Source: Stenocarpella maydis
Lineage: Eukaryota; Ascomycota; Sordariomycetes; Diaporthales; Diaporthaceae
Reading direction: 5' to 3'
NCBI GenBank assembly: GCA_002270565.1
Contig: NQMI01000161.1
Coordinates: 1 to 64,000 of the forward strand
DNA: 64,000 bases
Shown here one piece after another: positions 36,374 to 48,168 of this stretch; the stretch's first letter is position 1, and every line of letters starts with the position of its first letter. Under the pieces are notes generated by a model. That model was not told the DNA's origin and did not search any database. It was given only the letters and a program-made list of their open reading frames with translations. The translations under genes and the position numbers were made by a program.

Positions 36374-36532
36374 CAGAGCTCAAGTTCGATTGTATTTTGA
36401 AATTTGTTGTTATCGGTGTTGCATATCTTATCAAACGCTGGGTCTTTGAGGGGACCGCCGTAGCTCCCCCCCCCTTTTTTTTTAAGGGAGTTGTGACCGG
36501 ATTAAAAATGAAACCTGCTTCAGAGCTCAAGT
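36374..36532 (+). repeat. Dispersed non-coding repeat, copy 3, flanked by 12-bp direct repeats
   Basis: The unit holds ATCGGTGTTGCATATC, AAACGCTGGGTCTTTGAG, ACCGCCGTAGCTC, a C/T homopolymer tract and GTTGTGACCGGATTAAA. The identical 12-mer CAGAGCTCAAGT lies on both sides (36374-36385 and 36521-36532), which could be a target-site duplication or part of the element's ends. It has no coding capacity. Confidence 0.5.
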
Positions 36533-38021
36533 AGAACAACATTTGTGGGCTGATGATCAAAGTCAAAGACCCCATAAGGTTGTGGCACCGAGGCGCGCGA
36601 TGGCAGACTCAAGCCTCGCTTACTTCTGACGGACAAGCGAGTTAAATACTCGCTTGTTCCACATCATGAGTGGAGGTTGAAATGGAGCTTTGGCCACAGC
36701 GTGTCAACAGTCACACAAAGCCCGACTCGACACAGGAAGGAGTATTTGTTCTACTAGTTACGCCCTTGAGGCCAGATTTCGCTTTGGATTCTTTTCCTCC
36801 ACGCATTATAGGTATTCCTAGGCACAAGAAGCGCATATTGCGCAAGCATCTGATCAAGTCTTTCAAAATCATCCACAGCTAACATATATGAGTGGGCAAG
36901 AGATGATATGAGATATCCACGGCTGACCTAGTCACGAGACTGTAGATGCCGGTTGGACGAGACTGGCAGAAAGTGCTTTAATGATGTCTGGGCGTTCTGA
37001 TAACCATTCGAACTAATGCCGGTACCCTTGTTCTTGCTGTTCAACAGCTCGCCTAGAATTTTAAAGACCGAGGAAGCATTTGCAGCCCCAGCCAGTCAAT
37101 TCTGCACAGAAAAATAAGTGACCTAGGCAAACGCCTGTAGGTGTTGGCACACCTCGGGCCCTGAAGAGCAGGGCACGTTTCAAAACTTGGAGAAAGCTGA
37201 CACAACTTGATGTTCGCCTGAGCCGGCAATATTATGGCTTTCAAAAATACGACTCAAGTTTCATATATATTGCAATTGGTTCCTTGATATGAAAATTGCA
37301 TCTTACTATGTTTTGACTTTTGTTAGGAGCGATGTGATGAAATTTGGCAAGAATATCAGCCCATCTTCTAGATATTCGAAGTGCAGGTATACATATTTAT
37401 CCCACCATCCAATGCCATTAATATGGGATCCTTCATAAGAATGCTATACATACACCTAAATGTCTAATTCTGTATGAGAACTTCAGACTTTAGAGCCTGC
37501 ATGTAGGACTAATCTGCGTGTGCCATGCTAACATAGACTACCTAAGGTAGCTACTTCATATGGAATTTAAGGCCCTTTTTTCTTCTTCTTCCAATCATAA
37601 TGAGCTTGTCTTGGTTACCTGCGAGAGACAGGCCAGATAGCTTGTTCAGGTGTTGTAAAGCGATATGCATTGATTGTATTGCTGCTGTGGTGAGGGTGGT
37701 GCCCTGTGGTGACCTGGATAACTTAGCCTACGGTTCTAGGGCCTGAGATAAGCCGACTGGCTCCGAGTGGAGCATGTGGTATCGGCTGCAGCAACTATCA
37801 GCGTTGCGGCATTTCTCAGCGTGGAAAGTGTTAGTGTGCCCCTGAGGCGCCCACCGCCCGGCAGATCAAAGTGGTGGAGCTCAGGCAACAGGCAGCACCG
37901 CGTATCTCATCCCAACCATCTCCTTCCCAAGCATAACTCTAATAGCCTCGCACCTCCCGCTGATGCGCAACTCAGCGTGCCTTGTCAACCCACCAAGATA
38001 ACGGCGGCCAGGCATCGCGTG

Positions 38022-39712
38022 ATGGAAGAAGAACAGCAGTATGAGGGTTATAGCCCGCAGGTGCCAGACGAATGGTCCAACAACGACATGTCGCAGCTGC
38101 AACATGGTCCCATCTCGAGCTCTGTCTCCGTCCCCAGCCCTGTCCCAGACCAGGCCAGCGATGACCTCGCCTACAAGCCAAACAGACGCAGCAACAGCTC
38201 CAACAACCCGCCACCAAACGGGTGGCTCTATCCCCACAAGAAGGGCATCGGCACAGGATCCAACCTGGAGCCCTTCAAGGCCGAAATCGAGGCCCGCACC
38301 CACCGCGGCGAGAACTGCAAGGCCATCGCTGCCGCCTTGAACGCCATGGGGGTCCAGACCAGCGACCGCGCCGTCAGCCGTTTGCGCATCCGGTGGGGGA
38401 TGAGGAAAAGGGTGAGGATCCGTCCCCTCCAGCAGGCCATCACGCCACTGACGATCCACAGGCCCAGCGGAAGGTCAAGACACCCCCGCCTGACGCCCAA
38501 TCCGTGCGGCTCAGTGCCAAGTCAAGGGTCCAGGCGATGAGAAAGGCCGAGCTGATCCGCATGACGCAGGAGGGCATGTCTCCCGAGGAAATCTACCAGA
38601 GCCTTACCACCCGCGGCATGGAGCTCAAAAAGGGCGTCGCGACGGTGCTCCGTCTGCAGAGCGCCTGGGGTGTTGCGCGCGACGAGAAGCGATGGCTCGG
38701 CAACTTCCGCCACCAGTGCCACAAAAAGGCAAAGGCACAGCAGGCAGCTGCGTTTGCAGACATCGCAAAGGAGCTGGGCGTGCAAGATATCAAGGGCTGG
38801 ATCCAAGCGAAGATGAAGGAGCAGCCTGCCAGGCAGGCACGGCATGAGCTGGCCTTGAAGCTCATGGGGGAGCACGCGCCGACGAATCCCGAGCGGAGGA
38901 AGCTGCAGAAGCCCCGCAGGGCGAACGGCCCCGGCGCAGACCTGGCGCAGGAGAGCGATGCCGGCGTGGACTCCGACAGCGCGAGCTCCGAAGACGAGGA
39001 AGGATCTGAGTCAGACTTCCGGAGCCTGGCCACCACCGACCTGAAGTTTGAGCTGATTGACTCGGCTCATCAAGGCGACCACATCCCCGGCAGTGACGGG
39101 CAGATACCGTTACCATTACCACACGACGGCCATGGCGGTGCACAGCCAGCCAGATGTCCAGCGACTGCACCTGACGATTCATCCAATGCCGCCGACATGT
39201 GCGCTGAAGCTGGCGAGTACCCTGGGTATCCGCTCTTGCACGACCCGCCAGATGGCACAATGCACGGCTCCGAACAAGGCCAGCACGGCATGGCGAGTAT
39301 TACATCCCGCCTGTCCTCCCACATGGCTGACCCCATGGTGCAACACTCAATGTCTTCCAATCAGATGCTCGTCGCAGCTCCTCTGCCCCCGACTCCTTTA
39401 GGCCCGGGAGGGAAGCATTCGCTACACGTGACTTCAAGTTCCGGCTCCGCACCTGTGTCCAAATCTACGGGCTCAATAACGTCTGGGCTGGTCCTCCCTC
39501 CCGAGGAGGCAGAGGCCAACAAGTCGACGCTCAGTACGCTCGATCAGTACAACGACGCTGCACGAGTATACAAGGAGTTACTGGAAGCAAGGAATAACAA
39601 TAGACCACTCCCTGGTAGCTTGACGGGCATGCCACCCTCAGCGAAGGAAGTCGACGCTGCCAAGCGGCAGCTGAAGGAGGCCACCCAAGCCATGATGCTC
39701 GCGCTGGACTAG
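38022..39712 (+). CDS. Nuclear protein with Clr5-like/HTH repeats
   Basis: Exons 38022-38411 and 38468-39712 (56-bp intron, phase 0) encode 544 residues. The start is the first ATG in the frame (MEEEQQ). Residues about 80-130 form three helices ending in WGMRKR, the ending seen in the fungal Clr5 domain (W-G-[LM]-R-K). Residues about 150-205 repeat the pattern and end in SAWGV, so there are probably two DNA-binding helix bundles. A third short helical stretch (AKELGVQDIKGWI) follows. The middle is acidic (EDEEGSESDF), and the rest is a low-complexity His/Ser/Pro linker with a helical C-terminus. Likely role: chromatin or transcription factor, or derived from a mobile element; inference only. 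It is tail-to-tail with the next gene, 139 bp apart. Confidence 0.75.
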
Positions 39713-39851
39713 AGACCTTGAAGGGTAGAGGAACCACTCGCCGTTGCTCAAGTGCACTTGGATCATGGCAGCTGTGCTGAGGTCACCGGCGGCGTTTGCT
39801 ATTGCGATGCTGTGGCGAATGCGACCATGCAAGTCTGGATTGCTTCTACGA

Positions 39852-42800
39852 TTACACAATGCTCTCCAAATTCAATCTCAAGGGTATTATTTCATCCCGT
39901 ACTCGTTCATCACTCATGCCGCATAAAGGAACCACCTCATCCGGTCCAAGAGCCCAGAGCTCCGATCCTGGTGTGCCTGCTGCTTGTGCTGCTTGCTCTT
40001 TTCCGTCCTGACGGGTGCGTTCGCCCCATTCTCGCCCGGCTTTGCTCCCCATGCCCCCATGCCGTCCCTGAGGACTTTTAGCCTCCCGCCGGGCGACAAA
40101 GTGTCCTTGTCGACGGCGTCCACCCGCTTCTCGCGCTCGTTCGCAGGTGTTGCTGCTGGGGTCTGTTTTTGTCTGCGGCGACAGCTCCTTCGTGGCGCGC
40201 TGTCTCTTTGCTTTGAGACCCTCTATACCACTACCGATCCCGCCCTTGATGGACTTGAACCTTCCGCCGGCTGCGGCCGAGTCCTTGTGTGCAGAAGCAG
40301 GCGGCGGGATCGGCTCACTCGGGGAGGAGTCTACTTCAACACGTGTCTCGGCGCTGTCTATGGTCTCTGCTTGCGGTCTCTGGGGCTCGTCGGCGGTGCG
40401 AACCTCGCCCTGTCTAGTGCCTCGACTCCTCGCCTTCAAGTTGCTGATCCCAGCCCCGATGCCCCCCTTGACGTTGTCGAGTCCATCGCGGATAGACCTG
40501 AACCTTGCTGCTGCCGCGGTCCTCTCAACGCTGCTATCGCCGCTTCGAGGGCCAGCAGCGGCGGCGGGGGTATCATCGTCGGCGTCAATGCTCCCCGGTT
40601 CTGGTTGAGGCTCGGTTCGCGCAGGTTGATGAATGGGCACCTCGCTCTGCCCGATCTCTGGTGGTCTGAACCGGTCCGTGTGAGGCTCCAACAGCTCGGG
40701 CTCCGAGGGCACCAGTCGAACCCCGCCTGGCCCTGACGTCGATGACGCCGACTCCCGCTCCTGGGCGGCGCGAGCAGTGCCGGCGGGACCCAGAGGGGGC
40801 CTGCTGGCCGTGGCATGCTCCTCTCGCGCCGCCGCCGCAGCGCCCTCTACTCCGTCGGCCGCTCTGGCCTTGCGGCGCTTGTCACGCACTTGCTTGATCT
40901 TCGCGGCCGGTAGTGCTACATAAACGGCGACAAGACCGGCTATGGCGCCGTGCTTGATGCTGCTCGTGTTGTTGCCGTCGCCTGCCCGCCCCACTGGCGT
41001 TGTGCCGGCCTTGTTGTTGGTGGAGTTCTTAACATTCCTGTGGTTCTTCCACCGTTCTTGGAGGACCCTGAGGCGCGCCTTCAATTTGGCAAACCTGGCT
41101 TGCTTGTTGACCTTGGTGCGGAGAGTCTTGACTCGCTCCCTTGCCGCTACAAACTTGTTGGCCTTCTTGCCGTCGGGTGTGGAGTCTTCCGCTGTCGTCA
41201 ACTTGTCCCTGCCTTGTCGCCTCTTCTCAAGCCTTTGCTTGACCGCGAGACGGCCAGCAAACACGAGACCAGCGAGACACTGCTTCCGGGTCTTGGGCGC
41301 CTGCGCCGTCGTGTCGACAACACTATCCCGGCCCGCAGCATCGGTTTGGCGATCCGGGGACGTGCCCGTGGCCGCCGCGCCCCCAACATCTGAGTTCTGT
41401 GATTTGCGCTGTGCCAGGCGTTTCCTGATGGCGTCCTTCCGGGTGGCCAGGCCTCGTTTCACGCTGCCGCTTCGCTCACTCAGGCGATGCTTCAAGGCGG
41501 CGCGCCTGCTCGTCTTTGCCTGCTCTTGCTGCTCTGTTTGCTCAGCGTCGACGTCCGCCTGAACACTGCGGTTTCTGATGTTCTTGAAGCCGGTCGCGAC
41601 GCCCTTTCCAACCAGGACCGGGATGCCCAGGATGAGGACGACTGGGAGGAGAACGGCCCCGGCAGCTTTCTGTGCCTTCTCTTTCTTGGTCTGGTTTTCA
41701 GCTGAGGCTGGGCTTTCTTCGGCCTGCTGCTTCCTGCTCCGTTTCTCCTTGATCGCAGCGAGGCGCCCTTTAAGTGCTGCGCCCTTGTCCTTCTTCGATG
41801 GTTCGTCACTCGGCTGGCCTTCCCTGGCCTTGCCCTTACTTGGCTTCTGGCCTCCGACTCGGGCCACGAGGACGGCAAATGTTCCGGGCTTCTCCCCGCC
41901 CAGTCGCCCGCCCTTTGACTGCCTGACGTGCTTGCGGCACTGCTTGTCCCACGCCCTGGCTGCCTTTGCAGCAATGGCGGCAAGGTCTTCCTCGACCTCG
42001 CGGGCCTGCAGCTGTTCACAAAATGTCAGCAATGAGTCGTGGGGTAGGGACCTGTGGTGCAGGGCTGTGCGGGTAGTCTCAGGTTGGCGCATCAACTCAC
42101 GTCGCCATCTTCCAGCTGCGCGTCTGCGTCAGCAAACGACCTCCTCTCAGGCTCCCACCCGATGCTCGCTAGCACCCCGGCTGCGGTGGGCGCTGCCGTC
42201 GGGCTGGGGAAAGCGTGGCCGTTCTCCACGTGGCAGCTCTCCTGTAGATATCTTGACATTATGTCCATCGCCGGCGAAGGGTAGAATGTCAACTGGAACC
42301 GGGAGCCTTTTCTTTCGTGTTCGGAGCATTGCGAGCCATCTCCAACGCCGTGTGACCCGTCGGTGCCTCCAGCCAAAACCCCCCCGCGGGTCTGATCCGA
42401 GTTGCCTGGTGCCACTTCCGGGGTCTCCTCGCCTGGTCCTTCCTCGAAGTGGTCGAGGAAGCCTTCCTCTGGGATTTCTCCCAGCCGATGGCCTGTGAAG
42501 GGCTCCCCTTCTGCGTCGACAAGTCCCGCGCCGCCAGGTACCTCGTCCTCGGAGTAATGTTCCAGATCACCTTCTATTATATCGGCCCTGGGCTCGGCAT
42601 TCCCAGCTGCACCCGGGCTGGCAGCGCCTGGGCTACCGTCCTTATGCCGCTTGCGCCCCCGCTGACTGATCTGGCTTCTGATGGTGGCGACAGAATTCCG
42701 CAGCTTGGCGGAGTCAAAGGACGCTCTGATCCTATCCCTCCGGCCCGCTTGTGGCTGCTGGCTCTCGCTCACACCTACCACTGCCTGCTCCTCCTCCGAA

Positions 42801-43882
42801 CTCCCCCCTTCCCGCGGGTTGCCACGGGTCCCATCAATTATCGCCTCCGGGCTGATCTGCAGCGTCTTTGGCTCTGGTCCCATCTTCCTGTTCAAGATCT
42901 TTGCAATCGAGCTTGATTTGTTCGCCGTGATCTGCGCCCGGAACGTCTTGAGGATATCCTCGGGCGTCTGATCCGCGCAGAGAGCCCGCGGGTGGATCAT
43001 GACCAAGTGCGCCACGGTCTCGGGCTGGATACGGCTGAGGAAGACAGCGCCATCGTCGCCACCTCTTCGCTTGTCGGATGCCCAGATGCACCCTCGAACC
43101 GCCGCGCTGTGCAGGGCGCGCAGCGAGACACGCCTGCCGCTGCCGCTGCCGGCGTTGGCGTTGGCCTTTCGAACATTTTGTTGCCAGACGCGGTGGGCCC
43201 TCGTGACATATGGCTCCTTGCCGCTTTTTGGTTTCACCAGGGGCGGCGGGGGTGGCGCATAGAGGAAGTATCTTGGGGATATGTCCAGGGCCGAGCCTTG
43301 GATGGCGGGCCTGGGGAGAGGAACGAGGAACGCGATCACCGTCTCCGAGCCGCGACGATAACCCACTGCGTTGACGGTGCTCTCGCCGCGGCGCGGTGCT
43401 GGCCTGGTGGCGGAGTCGTCCCTAGGCGGCGAATTGTTGGTTGATGCCCGACTACGCGATGGACCACCTGCTGTCTCGCCGCTGGCTGCAGCTGCCACCT
43501 GGCTCGAGAACACCGGCCTTTCCGCCTCGTGCTGTACTTCGTGGGCGCCAGCCGTCGCATGTGTTGCCTGTCCCTGGGATCCCAGCCTGTCCTCAGGGCG
43601 AGCTTCGTCTTCTGCAGCAGCATCCTGGATCTCTTCGTCATGCGACAAGTCGATACCAGAGTCCCGCTGTCTCTCTGGTACCGCGGCCCCCGGCTCACGC
43701 TCCATCTTGGGGTCTCTCCTGTGGGCCGGTCCATTTCCGGCGGAAGCCTCGACGACAGCGCCGTGCGGAGCGATGTGGGTGTCTGCCATGGCCACGGGCG
43801 GGTGCGGCTTCGGCTTTGGTGGTGGCCTCTTCTCGGTGGCCTGAGTCAGGCGGGCAGGCGCGATCGAGTGAAAGCTGAGCAT
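39852..43882 (-). CDS. Large basic low-complexity protein, unknown family, probable 3' frameshift
   Basis: Exons (minus) 43882-42101 and 42011-39852, joined by an 89-bp GTGAGT..AACAG intron in phase 0, give 1313 residues. The first half is disordered with a semi-folded core (about residues 200-330, containing RAHRVWQQNVRKANA and RIQPETVAHLVMIHP). The second half is Lys/Arg-rich with helical heptads, and two hydrophobic segments near AVLLPVVLILGIPVLVGKG and AIAGLVAVYVALP that could be membrane-spanning. Near the C-terminus a short module recurs: ARFRSIRDGLDN..GGIGAGI and GRFKSIKGGIGSGIEG. After about 40170 the called frame loses it, while the neighbouring frame continues with GRLKVLRDGMGAWGAK and then stops at 39914, so an indel in the T5 run at 40166-40170 is suspected. 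I recognise no family; the coding call rests on length, splice logic and codon use. Confidence 0.65.
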
Positions 43883-44962
43883 GGTCGCGCGGGTTATATG
43901 GACCGCTCAGGGCGGCATCACCAGGCTGCGTCTTCCGGGACTGAGCTTGGTCGGTTGGGGCCCTCACACTACGTATCCAGGAATGCCAACGCATACAACG
44001 CGCATGAATCTGTTGCGAGGCGGCGCAAGGAGACGACAAGTTTTTTGGATTCGCCAGAGGTTCGCCTCGTCACATGGGAACGGTCAGGGTGTGCGCGCAA
44101 GGGGGGGCTCAGCGCCCGGTTGTTTCATGATGGCCACCCCTCCGTCTTAGCCAACGTAATGCATGAATGTACGTACCACGCGCTGGCTAGTCATGCCGAC
44201 ACTTGTCGCCTCGGTTTCCATAAAACAGGGCGTGCATCATGCGCATTCCTCAGAGGCCAAGTTCCTTGCTCTTGTCTTTAGAGGAGGAGTGCATGGTTTG
44301 CGCTAGATGATGCACCCGCAGCATATCGCCGACAGCTCTCCCATGTGTGCATTCTCGACCAGCACCGTCAGGCCGCAATTGTTGTTGCAATGCCATTGAT
44401 GGCGCCACGCGGGATCCCAAGCCGTGAAGTCAATCAGGTCAAGCCTCAGCCCCCTTTTATTTACCCCCAAGAATCCCGACGCTTGAAGACCGGACGAGTA
44501 CGAGGGAGATTGACTAGCATGCACGCTCTAGAGATATTTGGCTTTGCATGCAGTGTGCAGTCAGTACATGATTCGATTATAAGCCTGGCTACAAGCCATG
44601 CCATGCAACAACCATTCCGATAGTCATGCGATACGGTATCATTTCATGGCCTCGTCCCCTTTTCCCGTCCTGGGAATGTTTAATACCCTACTAGTATTTG
44701 CTCAATGCTGCTACGCCGCCGCCCAATGACAAAGGAAAGAAGCCCGGGGACGCGAGAGGCAACGTTGTCACAGACACACCGATACCTCTGTCAGGAACAA
44801 GCGATAACACACCCCTTACACTTTCTCCCACGAACAGGTTTGTACCGCATCCATGGGGGGGGGGGAGGGGGGGAAGAGACGCGTTGGAAGGAGAGCACGT
44901 GACCACTCTCTGAGTAGTCAAGTCTCACCAGCCAGCCTTAACGTATGGCACGCACTGGCGCT
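43883..44962. other. Intergenic
   Basis: Contains the presumed promoter of the large basic protein gene. A poly-G tract lies at about 44856-44874. Short frames near 44698-44913 are not credible genes. No RNA gene was recognised. Confidence 0.5.
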
Positions 44963-47900
44963 TCAAAGGCTCAGTGCGTCTCCACTCCCGTCGTCATATT
45001 CATCCCCGTCGCTGCGAGGCCTCTCTTGTGCGCCCCCGAGCCTCGCAGAAACCCGTCGCTGGGCTGGGGTTGTCGCCGCCTTCCTCTTCGCTGTCGTGGA
45101 GGATGCCCGTTCCATCTCCTTGTAACAGTCCTCCGCCCCTGATGCCTCGCTGCTTTCGCAGTACGGTTCCGACTGGTAGCCGGCCGACTCCGTGCCCTCG
45201 GACTCATCATCGCCTCCCGTAGACCCTACACCGTACAGCCGCTGGACGTCGTAGCTTGCCAGCGCGTCGACCAGCTCGGCCTTGTCGGCCTTGTCGGCGC
45301 TGTCCGCACCGCCGGGCTTCATGCGTATGCCCCGGTCCCGGACGGCCTGCCGCAGCCTGCCCTCGCGGTAGATACTGTAGTCCCTCTCGAGCTCGAAGTG
45401 CTTCAGGAACTTCCTGCGGTGCTTCTCGGGGTCCGCCCGTAGCCCCCGCGAGTCGAGCTGTTCCCTTTGGAACTCGCGCTTGAGCTCCTCGAGCCCCCAC
45501 GACTGGCACGCCGCGATCCTCGGGTCGTCTGGGTCTGTGGGTATCGCCGCGGCCTTGAAGAAGCGCTCCTCTTCATCCTGGCCGGCATTGTCACCCGGGT
45601 CGTCAGCACTGCCGTCAAGGCCGTGGCGGCCGACAGGAGGCCCGGGATCAATCGTCCGAGTGTTGTCATCCACAGCTACGTGACTACTGTCGGTCTTGCC
45701 GGGGCCATGGCCAGGTCCCAGGGAGTTGTCATCATACGACACAGCCGCAGTCTCGGCGAGCCGTAGCAGGTGCCGGCCCAGGCGATGGGCCCTCTGCTTT
45801 CCTTCGGGGGTGGTGGGAGGCGCGGTTGCACCTCCGTGGTTACCAAGGCCCAGGACGGCTCCGCCTAAGGCACGAGCAGAGTCGCCGTCCAGCTCCTGGT
45901 CAGCAAGTCTCGGCAACTCGGAGCCTATCCTGCGAGCAGAGTCGTCGAGGGGGTGACGGGCGCCGTACTGAGAATCGTCGTCGGCCAGCTCTTGGTCAGC
46001 AGGGCTCAGCAACTCGAAACCTATCCTGCGAGCAGATTTCCCAATCCTGTCGGTTTCTGAGCCGTTGTCACCTGTGAATTCCAGCTGCCCGCCCGCGACC
46101 GAATCCCACTCAGTACCTGCTGTCTGCTTATCATCTGGGTCGAGGCGGAAAAAAACAAAAACGGATTCTGCTTTCTTATGGTCTCCTTCCTCCGCGTACC
46201 ACGCCGCAACCTTGTCAGCCGTGCGCCTATCGTACTTGCGCTTGAACGTCGAAAAGATCGAGTCCAGGAGGTTGGTGGACTCCATGTCCCCAGCCTCCGT
46301 GGCGATGACCATGAAGAGGGTCATTGATGCGAGGAACCTCTGGACATCGTACGGGTCGCCAAACGCCTGGCTGAGGTCGCCCGAGTAAGAGTGCTTCGCA
46401 TCCAGCTCGGAGTAGGCGAGCAGGACGACCTCCACCAGGTCCATGTAGCGGTCCTTCAGGAGTGGGTGGCGCCAGTACGCCCTCGCCTCGTCGAGGCTGT
46501 CGATGGTTTCTCGTTCCCAGTCGTCCGCTGTGAAAGCTGGGTACCGGCCGACCTGAGGAAAGATGCACCACATCCACTCGCGCGACCCGAGCTTGTGTTT
46601 TCTTTTAAACGCGATCCTTGCGATTTTAATGGTCGGAGAACCCATTAATAATGAGTCTTGCTTGTCGACGAATCTCTGCACATTGTGCGTGTCGTCGTAG
46701 GTGTCGTCGTAGGTATCACCGTCGGTCTCACCGACGCCATCACCGGAGGGGTCCGGGCCATGGGGCTCCCTGCCCTGAGGCTTGGGCTCCGTATCCTCTT
46801 GAGGGTGGGGCGTGCTGGGCTCGCCTTTGGCCGCACCGCGGCGATCTCGCACATACATGAGGACGTGCGGAAACTCGTCCTTTGCCTCGTTGATGTCCTC
46901 AAGTGTCACGCGGCTCATGGTTGAGTCACGGGGACCGTAGTAGTCAAACTGGGCGTACTCGCGCTCACCCAGGCGCAGGGCAGCCTTGAACATGGTCGGC
47001 TCCGCGAGCAGGGGGGAAGCCCGCTCCTGCAGCTTCGTGTCGTTGGTGTAGATGACTGACTGGAGAGTGTAGGTGCAGTCGGCCCGGTCGCCAGGCCGCG
47101 CTGGGTCGTCCCTGAGCGCGGACATGTCCAGGCGCTCGGGATAAGTGAGTTTTGCGTCCCTCGGGAACCTGCACCCCCCGGGACCGGCAGACTTGTCAAG
47201 GAATATGGTACAGATCATGAGCACCTCTGGGAGGTATGCAAACTTGTTGAACTCATGGACCCTGCCTGTCGTGTGGCCGCACTCGGGGCACGTCCTCGCC
47301 GCCGCCAGATCCTCCCACATGGCCCGTGAGATTGCCTGGTCCAGACTCATCGACCTCGGGATCTCGACAAGCAACATCCAGCCGGGGAGCTGCCCGCCAT
47401 CCTTGGTGGGCTGCCGCCGCAGCACTGCCTGGGAACAACCGCCTGGGGGGCAGCGCATCGGCGTGTAGCGAACATGCGAGTACTTGAAGAGCTGCTTGAA
47501 CCGGATGGAAAGGTTGCTACGGGGATACACATGATCAGCACAACGCTTCACCGCGGTCGCAGGCGGCTGGCTCTTGGCACTCACACGTCGTCGCCATCAT
47601 CCCCGTCCTGCAGTAATTCAGCCTGGTCAATCCTGTTGAATAGGTAGTCGAGGAAGGTAAACACCCGTGCGCTGGCGGCCCCGCATGAGAATGGCTGTGG
47701 CCAGCCTGCGCGGACGGTGTGCATGGTTTTGAAGATAGTTTTCATCTGGCTCTCAATCGCGTCGCGCTGCGATTCCTCCGTCGCCTCGCGCGGCTCCCAG
47801 TGGCGAAAGGTCTTGGCCAGGCTGTGCAGCCCCTTGATGAGGGGGTCATCGAAAGCCTTCTTGGCATTTGCCTCTTCGAGGAAGTTGAGAAACGGCGAAA

Positions 47901-48168
47901 TGTTGAACAAGGCCATGAGGGTCGCGCCGAAGTAAGTATGGGTACGAGGATCTAGAGGGCTTGAGGGGTAGATCGGGAAGAGGGTCACGGACTGTGGGTG
48001 AGGCCGGTACCTGACCAGAACATGGTCAGGCGCCAGGGGCGGCGACTCCAAGACCTGCAGAAGTCTATCGTGGATGGCTGGCCTGGCTGGCGCAACGGGC
48101 AGATCATGTCCGTCCGCCTCGAGCAGGCCAGGGGCCTGGATCAGTGTAGGGTCTGTTGTGTCGGCCAT
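44963..48168 (-). CDS. USP-like (ubiquitin-specific protease) fold protein lacking catalytic Cys and His
   Basis: Exons (minus) 48168-47585 and 47516-44963, 68-bp GTGAGT..GTAG intron in phase 2, give 1045 residues from the first ATG (MADTTD). Residues about 75-370 follow the USP plan in order: a Cys-box-like THTYFGATLMALFN with Thr78 where the nucleophile Cys should be; a QDAxEFL-like SARVFTFLDYLFNRI; a LF..S.VRY.P..C site (C217/C222); the zinc pair CPECG (C271/C274) followed by LPEVLMICTIFL; and YTLQSVIY before the segment that normally holds GHY, here TMFKAALRL. This resembles an inactive pseudo-deubiquitinase. The following 670 residues hold a helical domain (about 440-560), a duplicated SARRIG..EL..ADQEL module, and acidic/basic disordered stretches. 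I infer a ubiquitin-binding or scaffolding role; the USP assignment is from motif order only. Confidence 0.65.

Larger units (their letters stand above)
34601..38021. other. Gene-free, partly AT-rich region with repeat copies
   Basis: About 35560-37580 is AT-rich with many stops, and carries two copies of the dispersed repeat (about 35680-35840 and 36380-36520). The promoter of the HTH protein gene should lie at about 37600-38021. No gene or RNA was recognised. Confidence 0.5.

Noticed and set aside
44856..44874. G-rich tract as a possible regulatory G-quadruplex for the USP-like gene
   Set aside because: It lies downstream of that gene's stop on a different strand context, and such tracts are common throughout the window, so no specific role is supported.
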